Under the pieces are notes generated by a model. The model worked only from the letters and a program-made list of their open reading frames with translations. It ran no database searches and was not told where the DNA came from. Below are positions 1-10,556 of a stretch of DNA of 64,000 bases, piece after piece. Position numbers and translations under genes: made by a program. Position 1 is the first letter of the stretch. Each line of letters opens with the position of its first letter. The stretch is from Clarireedia homoeocarpa (lineage: Eukaryota; Ascomycota; Leotiomycetes; Helotiales; Rutstroemiaceae): NCBI GenBank assembly GCA_001465935.1, contig LNKV01000042.1, forward strand, positions 355,324 to 419,323, given 5' to 3'.

Positions 1-440
1 GTCGGCCTTTAGCGTGGAAAATTTGTGTGTCGGCCTTTAGCGTGTCGCCCTTTAGCGTGAAAAGTTTGTGTGTCGGCCTTTAGCGTGGAAAATTTGTGTG
101 TCGGCCTTTAGCGTGTCGCCCTTTAGCGTGTCGCCCTTTAGTGTGTCGCCCTTTAGCGTAGAAATTTGTGTGTCGGCCTTTAGCGTGTCGCCCTTTAGCG
201 TGTCGGCCTTTAGCGTGAAAATTTTGTGTGTCGGCCTTTAGCGTGTCGGCCTTTAGCGTAGAAAATTTGTGTGTCGGCCTTTAGCGTGTCGCCCTTTAGC
301 GTGAAAAATTTGTGTGTCGGCCTTTAGCGTGGAAAATTTGTATGTCGGCCTTTAGCGTGTCGCCCTTTAGCGTGGAAATTTGTGTGTCGGCCTTTAGTGT
401 GTCGGCCTTTAGCGTGAGTGTCGCGGTTTAGCGTGAGATA
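1..440. repeat. Composite tandem repeat, 15-bp core with optional spacer
   Basis: About 21 copies of a 15-bp core (gtcggcctttagcgt, or gtcgccc in place of gtcggcc) run head to tail. Roughly half are followed by a 12-13 bp spacer of the form ggaaaatttgtgt, which gives 28-bp units. Long and short units alternate irregularly, as expected if the array has recombined in blocks. The array starts at the window edge, so its full length is unknown. It fades at about 420-440 into degenerate copies. The motif is not the fungal telomere repeat TTAGGG. No protein is supported here. Confidence 0.93.
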
Positions 441-1019
441 CTTTTTGGTATATCGTATTGTCGCATGCGACACTTGATATGGCATACGAGAGTGTCACTT
501 CATGAATGAACCTGAGCAAGTGCTCAAATATATTCAATGATATGAGGGATATGGATGGAGAGATAACCTTACGGACGGTACCAGCTTCAGCTCAACAAAA
601 TCCCGCCCATGTTCTTCAACGACGAGAGTGACAACTCGAACATCGCAGACACAGATCGTCCGACCACGTCCATCTTCTCTGCTCGATGATAATGTCTCTG
701 GGTCCTGAACCATCCACAGTTCAGATTGATACGCTTCTGTTGATCGAGAGATTTAAAGGGAGGAATTGTCGTTGGCTTAGTACAGCTGTGATGTTGGTCC
801 GATTCGTGGCACTATAGGGGACCAAGTAGTGCTGTTGAATCGGGTTGAATTCTCTAAACTAGGTGAGAGGGAGAGTTGGACTATATAGACCCTCTCTCCC
901 GTACTACAGCTCGTATCTAATGTCCTGTAGTATCCCTCCCGTAGTTCAGTGAATATACTGAACCAACAGGAATGAATATACGCCACAAGCCTGTCGACGA
1001 TCGTGGCCTTGTACAGCAT
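441..1019. other. Gene-free stretch with a TATA-like module
   Basis: No coding region is supported. The sequence holds gtgtcac/gtcgcatgcgac motifs near 465-505. At about 862-930 there is a segment with a TATA-like box (gactatatag) followed by pyrimidine-rich sequence and gtactac, which resembles a segment at about 4225-4300. It may be a remnant of a retroelement promoter or LTR, but no flanking duplication or primer-binding site was identified. Confidence 0.45.
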
Positions 1020-1600
1020 GGGTTCTTTATACTGTACCTCATGATGTGGGTGCTGCAGGGTGTGGGTTCTTTATACCTCATGATGCGGGTGCTGGGCATG
1101 GGTCTTTACATCTCATGATGTGGGTACTGCAGGGTATGGGTCTTTACATTTCATGATGTGGGTACTGCAGGGCGAGGGTCTTTACATCTCATGATGTGGG
1201 TGCTGTAGGGCGTGGGTTCTTTATATCTCATGATGCGGGTTCTACAGGGCTGGGGTTCCTTACACCTCATGATGCGGGTGCTGCAGGGCGTGGGTTCTTT
1301 ACATCTCATGATGCGGTTCTACAGGGCTGGGGTTCCTTACATCTCATGATGTGGGTACTGCAGGGCGAGGGTCTTTACATCTCATGATGTGAGTGCTGTA
1401 GGGCGTGGGTTCTTTACATCTCATGATGCGGGTTCTACAGGGCTGGGGTTCCTTACACCTCATGATGCGGGTTCTACAGGGCTGGGGTTCCTTACACCTT
1501 ATGATGCGGGTGCTGGGTATGGGTCTTTATATCTCATGATGTGGGTACTGCAGGGCATGGGTCTTTACATCTCATGATGCGGGTTCTACAGGGCTGGGGT
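1020..1600. repeat. 38-bp minisatellite
   Basis: Around 15 imperfect copies of a unit near 38 bp. Each has the landmarks ctcatgatg, then gggt, then ctgcaggg or ctacaggg, then ggttctttac. Some units are shortened (for example near 1085-1110 and 1500-1540). Open reading frames across it, about 60 residues long with repeating HDAG motifs, are by-products of the repeat. Confidence 0.92.
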
Positions 1601-2000
1601 TTAGCTGCTTTTCAGATATTGGCTAGAATTCAAACATTGGCCTCCTATTCAATTTACAAATTGTTCAACTGCTTTTCAAACATTGACCTCCTGTATTCAA
1701 TTCACGGATTGTTCAGATATTAGCCTCCTGTATTCGATACACTGATCGTTCAGACATTGGTCAGGATTCAGACATTAACCTCCTGTATTCGATACACGGA
1801 TCGTTCAGACATTGGTCAGGATTCAGACATTAACCTCCTGTATTCAATTCGCGGATCGTTCAGACATTAGCCTCATATATTCATTTTAGACATTGGCCAG
1901 GATTCAGATATTAGTTTTATATATTCAATTCATGTATTTTTCAGATATTGGCCAGGATTCAGACATTGGCCTATTCGCGAATTGTTCAGTCGCCTTGCGT
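1600..2000. repeat. Degenerate repeats of a cagacattgg/cctcctgtattc unit
   Basis: At least six diverged copies of a segment that combines ttcagacattgg, aggattcagacatt, cctcctgtattc and a cggatcgttcag block. Spacing is variable (about 40-65 bp). The most similar pair lies at about 1735-1860. No gene is seen. Confidence 0.85.
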
Positions 2001-2129
2001 TATATAAAATATAAGCTGCGATTATCACTTCTCTAGAAGTAGTGTCACTTTTGCGGATTTATAGGTCTTGTAGCTACAAATTGTTGTCTATACAGAAGAC
2101 GGTCATTAGATGATATTGTATACTTTTTA

Positions 2130-3850
2130 GCTTCCAGCTTGGCAAGTCGCCGGCATATGTCTTCAGGTACGACAACTGTTCAATGCCGACCATTGGCAGA
2201 CTTTCCTCAAGCAATTCAGCCAGAACTCGACCGTTCTAACCGCCCACCAAACCAACCCCCCTCCCCCCTCCTCTGATATCCAAAACTTGTAGAGAACTCG
2301 ACCGTTCTGGCCGCCCACCAAATCACTCCCCTACTCCCCCTCTCCCCCTCTCCCCCCTCCTCTGATATCCAAAACTTGTAGAGAACTCGACCGTTCTGAC
2401 CGCCTACCAAATCATAAAGTCTCCGCTTCATTTGAGATATATGAAGAGCGTGTTTGGTAGGCTTAAGCGGAGGTCAGGCTTTGGAGCACATTGCGGAAGA
2501 GGTACAACACGCTAGCAGTTATTAGACTTAAAATTAATCCACGAGCCTTCGATGAACCTGGACCCAATGTTTACTGCTTTCTGGAAAATGGGTTGTGAAA
2601 TATAAGCCGTAATTGTCACTTCTTTAGAAAGCTTAAGAGGAGGTGCTAAAAGGTGACTGAGGTTGAAGTTGAGTCGAATGGTTCGACGACCTGCATGGGT
2701 GAGATCAAGATGAAGTCCTGAGATCCGAAATATTCGACCTCTGTTGCGTGTTGAAGGTCGAGGAAACGAGAGGTCGTTGTTCTTAGTTCGCTGTTAGGAA
2801 GCAGGATCCCCAAAAGTTGAAGTTCTGTGAGCGTCAGGCTTTGGAACAACGCGCCGGTAGTTATTAGACTTAAAATCAATCCACGAGCTTTCGATAAACC
2901 CGGACGCGATGTTTACTGCTTTCTGGAAAATGAATTTTGAAATATAAGCCGTAATTGTCGCTTCTTGTGGCCACAAATTGTTGTCCATGCAGAAGATGGT
3001 CATTAGATGATGCCGCATGCTGTTCAGCTCAGCCTCCAGATTGGCAAGTCGCCGGGCATAATTTTGTCTTCAAGTACGACAACTGTTCAATGCCGACCAT
3101 TTGAAGAATTTCCTCAAGCAATTCAGTCAGAACACCAAATCACAAAGTCTCCGCTGACCGAAACTTGCAAGATGAGCCATAGCGGGCTTCGTCGTGGCGG
3201 CTGCACTGAACATATATATGCCATGGCTCAAACAAGACAGATCGAAGTCGGAAGACAGATCGAAGTCGGAAAACAGATCGAAGTCGGAAAACAGATCGAA
3301 GTCGGAAAACAGTTCGTGGCGACACTGAACATATACATACTGTTCAATATGTTCAATGCCGACCATTTGCAGACTTTCCTCAAGCAATTCAGCCAGAACT
3401 CGACTGTTCTGACCGCCCACCAAATCGCAAAGTCTCCGCTGATCGAAACTCGCAAGATAAGCCATAGCGGGCTTCGTCGCCATGAAAGTGAATCGACGGT
3501 TCAAACAAGACGCGTGTGAAGTTGGGAGACGTGTGCGAAGTCGGAAGACGTGTGCGAAGTCGGTCGACGGTTCGTAGCGGCACTGAACATACATATGCTG
3601 TTCAATCGGTTCAATGCCGACTATTTGTAGACTCTCCTCAAGCAATTCAGCCAGAACTAGTGATATTAAAAACTTCTGGAGAACTCGACCGTTCTGACCT
3701 CCCCCTCTCACCCCCTCCTCTGATATCAAAAACTTAGAGAACTCGACCGTTCTGACCGCCTACCAAATCACACCCCTCCGCCCACCAAATCACACCCCCC
3801 CCCCTTCTCCCCCTCCCCCTCCTCTGATATCAAAAAGTCTCCGCTATACG
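2130..3850. repeat. Diverged multi-copy segment (at least four copies of one block)
   Basis: A block of about 60 bp that begins gttcaatgccgacc and continues to cctcaagcaattcag occurs near 2175, 3085, 3348 and 3603. It is linked to other shared pieces: tggcaagtcgccgg (2142, 3043), gtttactgctttctgg (about 2570 and 2910), ctccgct with gcaagat (3150, 3440, 3845) and several ctcgaccgttctgacc stretches with C-rich tracts (2230-2410, 3680-3810). The copies are too diverged and rearranged to define one element. No transposase or polymerase reading frame was seen. Confidence 0.8.
3236..3312. repeat. 18-bp tandem repeat (agatcgaagtcggaaaac), 4 copies
   Basis: Four adjacent copies of an 18-bp unit lie inside the larger duplicated region. 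A related short array (gtgtgcgaagtcgg) lies at about 3515-3570. Because 18 is a multiple of three, all frames stay open locally and give misleading reading frames with QIEVGK or FSDFDL repeats. Confidence 0.93.
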
Positions 3851-4876
3851 GAAGCTCGCAAGATGAACTATAGCAGGCTTCGTTGCTATAATAGTGAATC
3901 GATAGTTCGAACAAGATATATGCAAAGTCGGTCGACGGTGCGAAGTCTGTCGATAGTTCGCATTAAAGTGACTCAATCTTAGCTCTCAAGAGATAAATCA
4001 CCTCGAGGTTCGTAGAGGACACCGCGTACAGGTGTTGAGTCTTCGTCCTCCATTGTATCGCGAAAACGCGTGTGGACAGGAAAAATTTATTCGATACGCC
4101 CTTTGACTTCTTTGAATGCGCATTCAATGCGAAGTTGTGGTTGGACTTCCAAACCTTGGCATAAGAATCACTTCAAAATGGTGATTCTAAGCTCTTGGTT
4201 CAAGTAAGGCTTGGTTGATCTTCAGCTTTGGACTCGAGGTGAGACTATATAGGCTCGCTCTCCTGTACTACATACAGGAATGACCTCATTGTTCAGTCTC
4301 TGTTCAACTCATGTAGCCTCTCCTGTAGTCCATTGAATCCTTATCCCGACAGAAGTACTACATCTTTGTCGAGTGACGACTCTAAGATCGTTGTATGCTT
4401 CGATACTTTTTTGAATGAATGTTGAAGTGAATGTTGAAGTGAGAGTGTCGCATTTCAACGTGCGACACTTTTTTATGGTAGAACTAAGCGAGAGTTGTCG
4501 ACGAGAGTGACACTTTTTTATATGCCGACGATATAGCAGTGTCGCTGACACTCCCGCTTACTAAGCAAACATGTAAATGTCGCCGACATATCCCAACATA
4601 TAAAAATGTCGCTGGGACGTTAAAAGTGTCGCTTCTGATTCCGTTGATAATCCCCTCAATGGTAGATCTTACCAGGTTGGGAAACACAAAGGTATCGATG
4701 GTGCATTGGTGAGTCATGACCGAGATCCAACCCCTTAGTCATCCTGCTTATTTAACGACGTGATATCTCGTTCTATGGCATTATTTGTTCACTTTTTCAC
4801 TTGTCACTTGTCACCTTTTCACTTACATATCGTACCTTTTAACAATTCTTCTTTAATTACCCAAAAGTAATATCAA
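3851..4876. other. Gene-free stretch upstream of the MFS gene
   Basis: No coding region is supported. A TATA-like box with following pyrimidine-rich sequence (gactatatag at about 4243) resembles the module near 880. From about 4440 to 4640 there are several gtgtcgc/gtcgcgacac-like short motifs. The last 150 bp before the MFS start are T- and C-rich with cttttcac repeats (about 4785-4815), a plausible promoter or 5' leader for that gene. Confidence 0.4.
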
Positions 4877-6630
4877 ATGGAAGTGGATACCATCACAAAC
4901 GTTGAGCCTCCCCTGGTATATAATGGATTGCCCGTAGAGCTTCCCGATACCGGGGTGTCTCCAATCAACACCCCAATCATGCCAATCGATATCATAGAAG
5001 GTCCCAAGGTCCGCACAAAGTTGCGGCTATACGCCATTCTATCGGCTCTCTATGTAACCTAAGCTGCCTACTCCCCCTAGCCGCGCGGGCTAACAATATC
5101 TTCTAGCTTGCCCTCGGTGTTGCCGCCCTTGATCAAACCATTGTTTCAATTGCTATTCCAACCATTTGCGCTGAGCTGCATTCTGCTTCAGGATTTGTTT
5201 GGATTGGGGGCGCATATCTTCTTGCCAACGCCGCCACGGGTCCAATCTGGGCAAAGTTCAGCGACATTTGGGGCCGCAAACTCGTGCTCCTCATAGCAGT
5301 CGGTTTATTTGCAGCCGCCAGCTTGCTTGTGGCACTGAGTACGAAGATTTCCATGCTCATTGCCGGAAGATCTTTGCAAGGTGTGGCTAGCGGTGGTCTG
5401 ATACAGGTGGTAATAATTACAATCTCGGATCTCTTCAGTGTCCGGAAGCGATCGTTATATCTAGGCTTTGTAGGGTTCGTGTGGGCACTGGCTGGATCCG
5501 CTGGACCGCTAATTGGAGGAGTATTTATACAGTACAAGAGTTGGCGGTGGTGTTTCTGGATTAATCTCCCCATCTGCGGGGTCACCTTTGTTCTCTTGTT
5601 TCTGTTCCTTGACGTACACAACCCACGCACAAAGCTAGGCGAAGGTATTCGGGCGGTCGATTGGTTCGGGACCGTGTCGATCCTCGCGGTTACCCTTTTA
5701 CTTCTTGTCGGACTGGATTTTGGTGGAGCGATATTTCCTTGGAACAGCCCGAAAGTTATTTGCTTGATTGCATTCGGAACACTCATGATCGGATTCTTCA
5801 TCTTTAGCCAACAACGCCTGGCTACATATCCTCTAATTCCGCTAGCCATGTTCAAGAATCGGTCTAACAATGCAACTTTCATTGTTGTCTTCACGCACGG
5901 TATGGTTCTCATTGGTATAGAGTATTACCTACCGCTATACTTCCAAAGTGTCCTACAAGTCTCACCTCTCCGGAGCGGTGTTTTATTGCTACCGCTAATA
6001 GTAATGCAAGCGGCTACGGAAATTGTGGCTGGGGCTCTGATCAACCGTACAGGCCACTATAGGGAATTCATTTGGGCCGGCACAACGCTCATGACGTTAG
6101 GGACAGGCCTATACATATATTTCGGGACCGAGACGTCAGTTGCCGTAGTCGCCGGGCTGGAAATTGTTGGGGCTTTTGGTCCTGCACTTCTTTTCCAGGC
6201 ACCTATGGTTGCTATCCAGAACAGCGTTAGTCAGGTCGATACTGCGGCAGCTACTGCATCCTTAGGTTTCGTCCGCAGCGTTTCAATGGCTTTGTCCGTC
6301 GTGGTCGGGGGCGTAGTATTTCAGAATAGTATGGATGCTCGACAATCGTCCCTTGCTGCTGCGGGCCTAAGTGAATCCCTCCTCGAGGCCTTATCGGGTA
6401 GCCAAGCGGCGGCAAACGTGGGTATTCCACGTTCAATCCAAGATCTCTCGCAGCGTCAGGTGGTCCTGGAAGCTTTCGCATGGAGTTTGAGGAATATGTT
6501 CATATTGTATACTTCCTTGGCGGCTGTGGCCATGTTAGCTGGTGTATTTATTAAACATCAAAAGCTGAACACGGAGCACACGGAGACCAAGACGGGGATA
6601 CAATCGTTAAAAAAGAAAGCGGGCAATTAG
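4877..6630 (+). CDS. MFS drug/toxin efflux transporter, 14-TM (DHA14) type
   Basis: Model: join(4877..5053, 5107..6630), 566 aa. A 53-bp phase-0 intron (GTAACC...TTCTAG) joins SALY to LALGVAALD. The protein shows DHA14 hallmarks: an antiporter-type first helix with LDQTIVSIAIPTI (residues 67-79), motif A as GPIWAKFSDIWGRK (104-117), motif C as GSAGPLIGG (about 189-197) and SWRWCFWINLP directly after. Length and the many hydrophobic segments fit 14 membrane helices. The family sits in the plasma or vesicle membrane and exports drugs, mycotoxins or other small molecules by proton antiport; the substrate cannot be read from sequence. The N-terminal 50 residues are hydrophilic and cytosolic. The gene is convergent with the HET gene and is not beside a recognisable biosynthetic gene. 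Confidence 0.93.
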
Positions 6631-6810
6631 ATCCGGAAGTAAACTAGGTTTTGAAATTTATCAGTGCAGCAGAGATCTTTCTATCCGTTGACTTGCTAAT
6701 TTCTCCAAAACCCCCTCCCCCACAAGCGTTCTCGTGATTCGAATGAGTCGAATTTTGCATACGAAAAAAAAAAGAGAGAAAAAAGGAACCCCCCCGATAA
6801 CACAAGTACA

Positions 6811-7058
6811 TGGCGAAGGAGGACGGATGGCGATGGAGGACGGATGGCGAAGGAGGACGGATGACAAAGGAGGACGGATGACAAAGGAGGACGGATGACA
6901 AAGGAGGACGGATGACAAAGGAGGACGGATGGCAAAGGAGGACAGATGGCGATAGAAGACAGATGGCGATAGAAGACAGACGGAAAAGGAGGACGGATGG
7001 CGATAGAAGACAGACGGAAAAGGATGACGGATGGCGATAAGACAGACGGCAAAGGAGT
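6811..7058. repeat. 17-bp minisatellite between two convergent genes
   Basis: About 14 imperfect copies of a 17-bp purine-rich unit (aaaggaggacggatgac and variants with ggatggcg or agacagacgg). It lies in the 482-bp gap between the MFS stop (6630) and the HET stop (7113), so it probably falls in the 3' UTR of one or both transcripts. The strand asymmetry (GA-rich on +) yields long serine/proline-rich shadow frames on the minus strand. Confidence 0.93.
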
Positions 7059-7112
7059 GATAAACCAACTGGATAGCTACGCCATAACCAGTTATCGAGG
7101 TGAAACTTAACA

Positions 7113-9825
7113 TTATCCCTGTACAAACTGGCGTTTTCTAAGAGTCACAAACTGATTCGATATCCCCATATCGCTCGATTTTGAGAGAATACTTGGCTCG
7201 CCCAGCAACCACGTCTTGCCAACCAGCCTCCATCTATCAGCTGTGCTTTCGTACAAGCCAGCATTATTACTAGTATTCAATATATCTTGTCCTTGTTCAT
7301 TGAGAGGTTGCAAAACCCATGCACGTGTAAGATTGGGTGGGTATCCTATCAGATCCGTGGGGATGGCGAGCCGGAATCGACTAAAATCTCGATAAAGTGA
7401 TAAATGTTTTAGCCTAGGATATCTAACGATTGCTTTTGAATTGTCGCTGCACCGGATCCATCCACATGGCGTACACGTAAGATCTCCAGCCCTTGGGTCG
7501 GTAATAAATGTCAGAAATGAGAGTAGGACCTCCTCGTAATTAGAATCGTCGTGAGTCGAATTGGACGCAGAATGAACGTCCGATGGAGTGTTAAGCCAAT
7601 TCAGTAATCTCTTCGCCGCTGGTCGGAGCACTTCAGACCCCTGAAATGGCTCGGAGCGGATATTGTTGAAGGAGGGTTGCACCAATTCCTCGTTAAGTAT
7701 ATTCCACAAGTGGCAAATACCATCTAAGCCGAGCCTAAGTGCTGCGGCGAGGAAAAACCGTCGGCCCTTGTCATGTGTATCATCATTGGTGCTGGGTGTG
7801 CTCGGATCGAGTTGACCGTCTCGCATCCTAACCTCGCGCGAGCGGATAGGTGTATCGGGAAAGATCTCCTTTGTCTTCACCAGCTCTTCATCGTCGATGT
7901 CCTCGACCGGAGTTTCAAAGAAGAGGAGGTCCAACTCGATGCATTCGTGGGTCATGCTGTAAATACCTTCGATGCTCCCAACAGTAAACTTCGGAAGGGT
8001 TGTGTCGAGTTCGACCGAGGGCCGCGACAGCCAGGAGGCAGTACTATAAGTACCTGGGAGAGTTTGAGATTCTTCGATTTTAGGATTTTCTATCCACGTA
8101 AGAGGCCTTTTTTCTCCGCACGCAAGAGCGAGCATAGCCATAGCAAAAAACACCTGATCTTGGTTCTGAAAGTAATCGACAACATAAAAAGCCAGTCCGG
8201 CGAGGTTTATTGTAATGGACGCGATATCAGATGGGAATCTACAGTCGTTATATGATGCAAGGAGGTAGCGAGCCATCAGTGATGATCTCAAGGTGCCGCG
8301 CCCACGACGCGGAGGATCATGGTATCGGGAAAGATCGTTGCTAAATATGGTCCAACGAAGTATCCTTTGATTTAATATACCATCTGTGACTATTGCATGC
8401 TCTATGGTAACGCTTCGTGCCCATTGTAGTGTTAAAAGTTTTAGGCTTATTGTCATGACACCGTTCTGGGCTGGGGAAGCTCGCTTTACGATGAATGTCG
8501 CATTGTGAGCATAATAATCGTGCCTCATATCGCTCCACGGCTTGTTAACCTCAAGTTCATGAAAACACCTGGTAGAGACCAAAAATAAATAAGTAAACTG
8601 CTTGCTTATATACCATGGAATGAAGAAATATGTCACAGAGAAGAGTGAGAAAGAGTACTTTACCATGCTCTCGACCACCAGCGCGAATTTTCAATGGTGG
8701 CGCAGATATTAGCTAATCGTTGAATTTCTGCTTCACCCGACGGCGCGTCTAGTGTTTGGTCTATCATAGCAGTGCTATATTTCTCTAGCAACTTTATATC
8801 TTCCGAGTCCAAGGTCACGTCCTCAAGGAGGATCAACATCTTCCGACAACTGTCGTATATCATATCCGTCACTGCAGCCTCCCGAGTCAGTCATATAGCA
8901 CACTCTGAGAGAATCCACCTGAATGAACCATAAGCTCCAATTCATTGTTTTGCAGTTCAAAAAGGGATTGTTTTTGAAAGAGAATTGAAAGGATGATGAG
9001 GAGACAAGAGTCAATCAAATAGAAGAAGAGACAAGAGTCAATCAAATAGAAGAGACAAGAGTCAATCAAATAGAATAGACAAGAGTCAATCAAATGGAAG
9101 AGACAAGAGTCAATCAAATGGAAGAGGAGACAACAGTCAATCAAATGGAAGAGGAGACAACAGTCAATCAGATAGAACAAGTTTTACTTACTGGCGATAC
9201 ATTGTTGTTTTTCTGCCTCGTCCTCCTGTCGAATACACATCTGATCAATCCAGATACCCTCCCTACGAAAATGCTCATTTCTCTGTGGATCATTGGTATG
9301 TATCCCACGCTCAGCAAGAACAGCCTCGACAAAGGGCTGACTGAATGGCCACGGCGCGTGAGGTTGGGATCCGTCCATCAACCAGGGTGTATCATCGTCG
9401 CGCCAGCAATAGCTAACAGCGAGGAATTGTCGAATCACATTTTCATCATCAAATGGAACATAGCCAAGATCGCTTTCGCAGATCAGGCGGAAGGGGGTGT
9501 TGAGCACAGTCTCTGGGTCGCGGATCCTGAAATGTTCTGCCAACTTCGGCGACCATGACCGGAGGTTTCTCAGAGCCAGCTCTGCCTCTTCTCGGCTGTC
9601 GCTAAGTTGTTGAACATTATCTTTGAAAAAATTGGTGCGATTTTGCTTCGACAATGTCACTTCGAATATTGCTTCGCTCAGACGGCGCACCTCGGTCCGG
9701 TCCTCGGCGGGCGAAGTATAGAGGTGCTCCACAGGCGACATTATACAGAACTGTGCGTGTGACGCCTTATTAGCCTTTAACTTCGTGTAAATGACCAATG
9801 GGCTCCTACTTCTACTCGAGTCCAC
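7113..9825 (-). CDS. HET-domain protein (heterokaryon incompatibility family)
   Basis: Model: complement(join(7113..8568, 8664..8871, 9192..9825)), 765 aa. The N-terminal HET domain shows FLAVSYCW (134-141), GIWIDQMCIRQEDEAEKQ (190-207), then after intron 1 MTDMIYDSC and, further on, WWSRAWCFHELE across intron 2; this is the canonical HET motif order. HET domains (TIR-like fold) act in non-self recognition and regulated cell death in filamentous ascomycetes. The roughly 480-residue C-terminal part matches nothing I recognise; no NACHT, WD40 or ankyrin repeats are visible. Intron 1 (320 bp) is unusually long because it contains a minisatellite. Intron 2 is 95 bp. Both splice junctions restore phase exactly. 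The initiator at 9825 is the first ATG in the open frame; the next is at residue 29. Confidence 0.88.
8998..9178. repeat. Minisatellite inside HET-gene intron 1
   Basis: Seven copies of a 21-26 bp unit (core gacaagagtcaatcaaat) fill more than half of the 320-bp first intron of the HET-domain gene. On the coding strand the unit reads as T-rich atttgattgactcttgtc. The donor (GTAAGT) and acceptor (CTGCAG) lie outside the array. Confidence 0.93.
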
Positions 9826-10556
9826 CGTAAGAGCTTTTAGGGATTTATGTTACAGATCGTAAAGGTTTGTTTGTATACGATACGAGCTTACGAATCACAT
9901 GACACAAACCTGACATTAAATGCCGATGTAACCTTACCTTTATTGCCGATTCGATATCTTAAATTATCTGCTCAGAAGAAGCTATTTCGAGAATCAATAT
10001 AATACTGACGGCAGGTTTAAATGATGGTGGACGGAAGACCACTGGAGGCAACATGATTTGATACAGGGAGCCAGCATGAAGAACTTCAAAGGGGGAAATA
10101 AGACAAGGAGCGGACCGGTAGAAAGCTGCAAGAAGCACATGGGTGGCACATCAGGCCGGATAATTCGCAGCCGAGTTTTGAAGATATGATCCTGGAGGAT
10201 TTGAAGGATACCACTGAAGAAAAACGTCTCATGGCCTCCCGCTCGCTTTTGGAGACATCAATAGCGGATGATACTACGCAGCGACGGTGCTGGCATAAAA
10301 ACATTACACAGTAGATGTTGGTCATACACGCCACACTGTGACTGATAAAAGTGAGAACCAGCAAGGCTAGGGTAGAATGAGAAACTCGCAATGTTGGAGT
10401 AAGAACGGCTTGCAAGATTGAAACAGAAGGGCCTATAAGTATTGTCCTCGCTGGAGTTTCTATCAATTTTATAATCTTGATCTATATCTTGTATCTACCG
10501 CCATCCTGCCACTATATACATCGGTAGAATCCCATTCATTTGTTTTCTTCTTATCA
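9826..10556. other. Gene-free gap between HET and BTB genes
   Basis: A 731-bp stretch that should contain the HET promoter (minus strand) and the 3' end of nothing on the left. A 126-residue minus-strand reading frame (10086-10466) has no recognisable motif and is not supported as a gene. Confidence 0.5.

Noticed and set aside
1..440. Telomere-like repeat
   Set aside because: The core is gtcggcctttagcgt, not TTAGGG, and the array does not end a chromosome in this window.
3127..3729. 200-codon minus-strand frame with FSDFDL repeats
   Set aside because: Runs through 18-bp repeats and diverged duplicate blocks; open because the repeat period is a multiple of three.
6644..7126. Several 118-160 codon minus-strand Ser/Pro-rich frames
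   Set aside because: All are readings of the 17-bp minisatellite, open in three frames at once.
10086..10466. 126-codon minus-strand frame between the HET and BTB genes
   Set aside because: No motif and an isolated position; probably chance.
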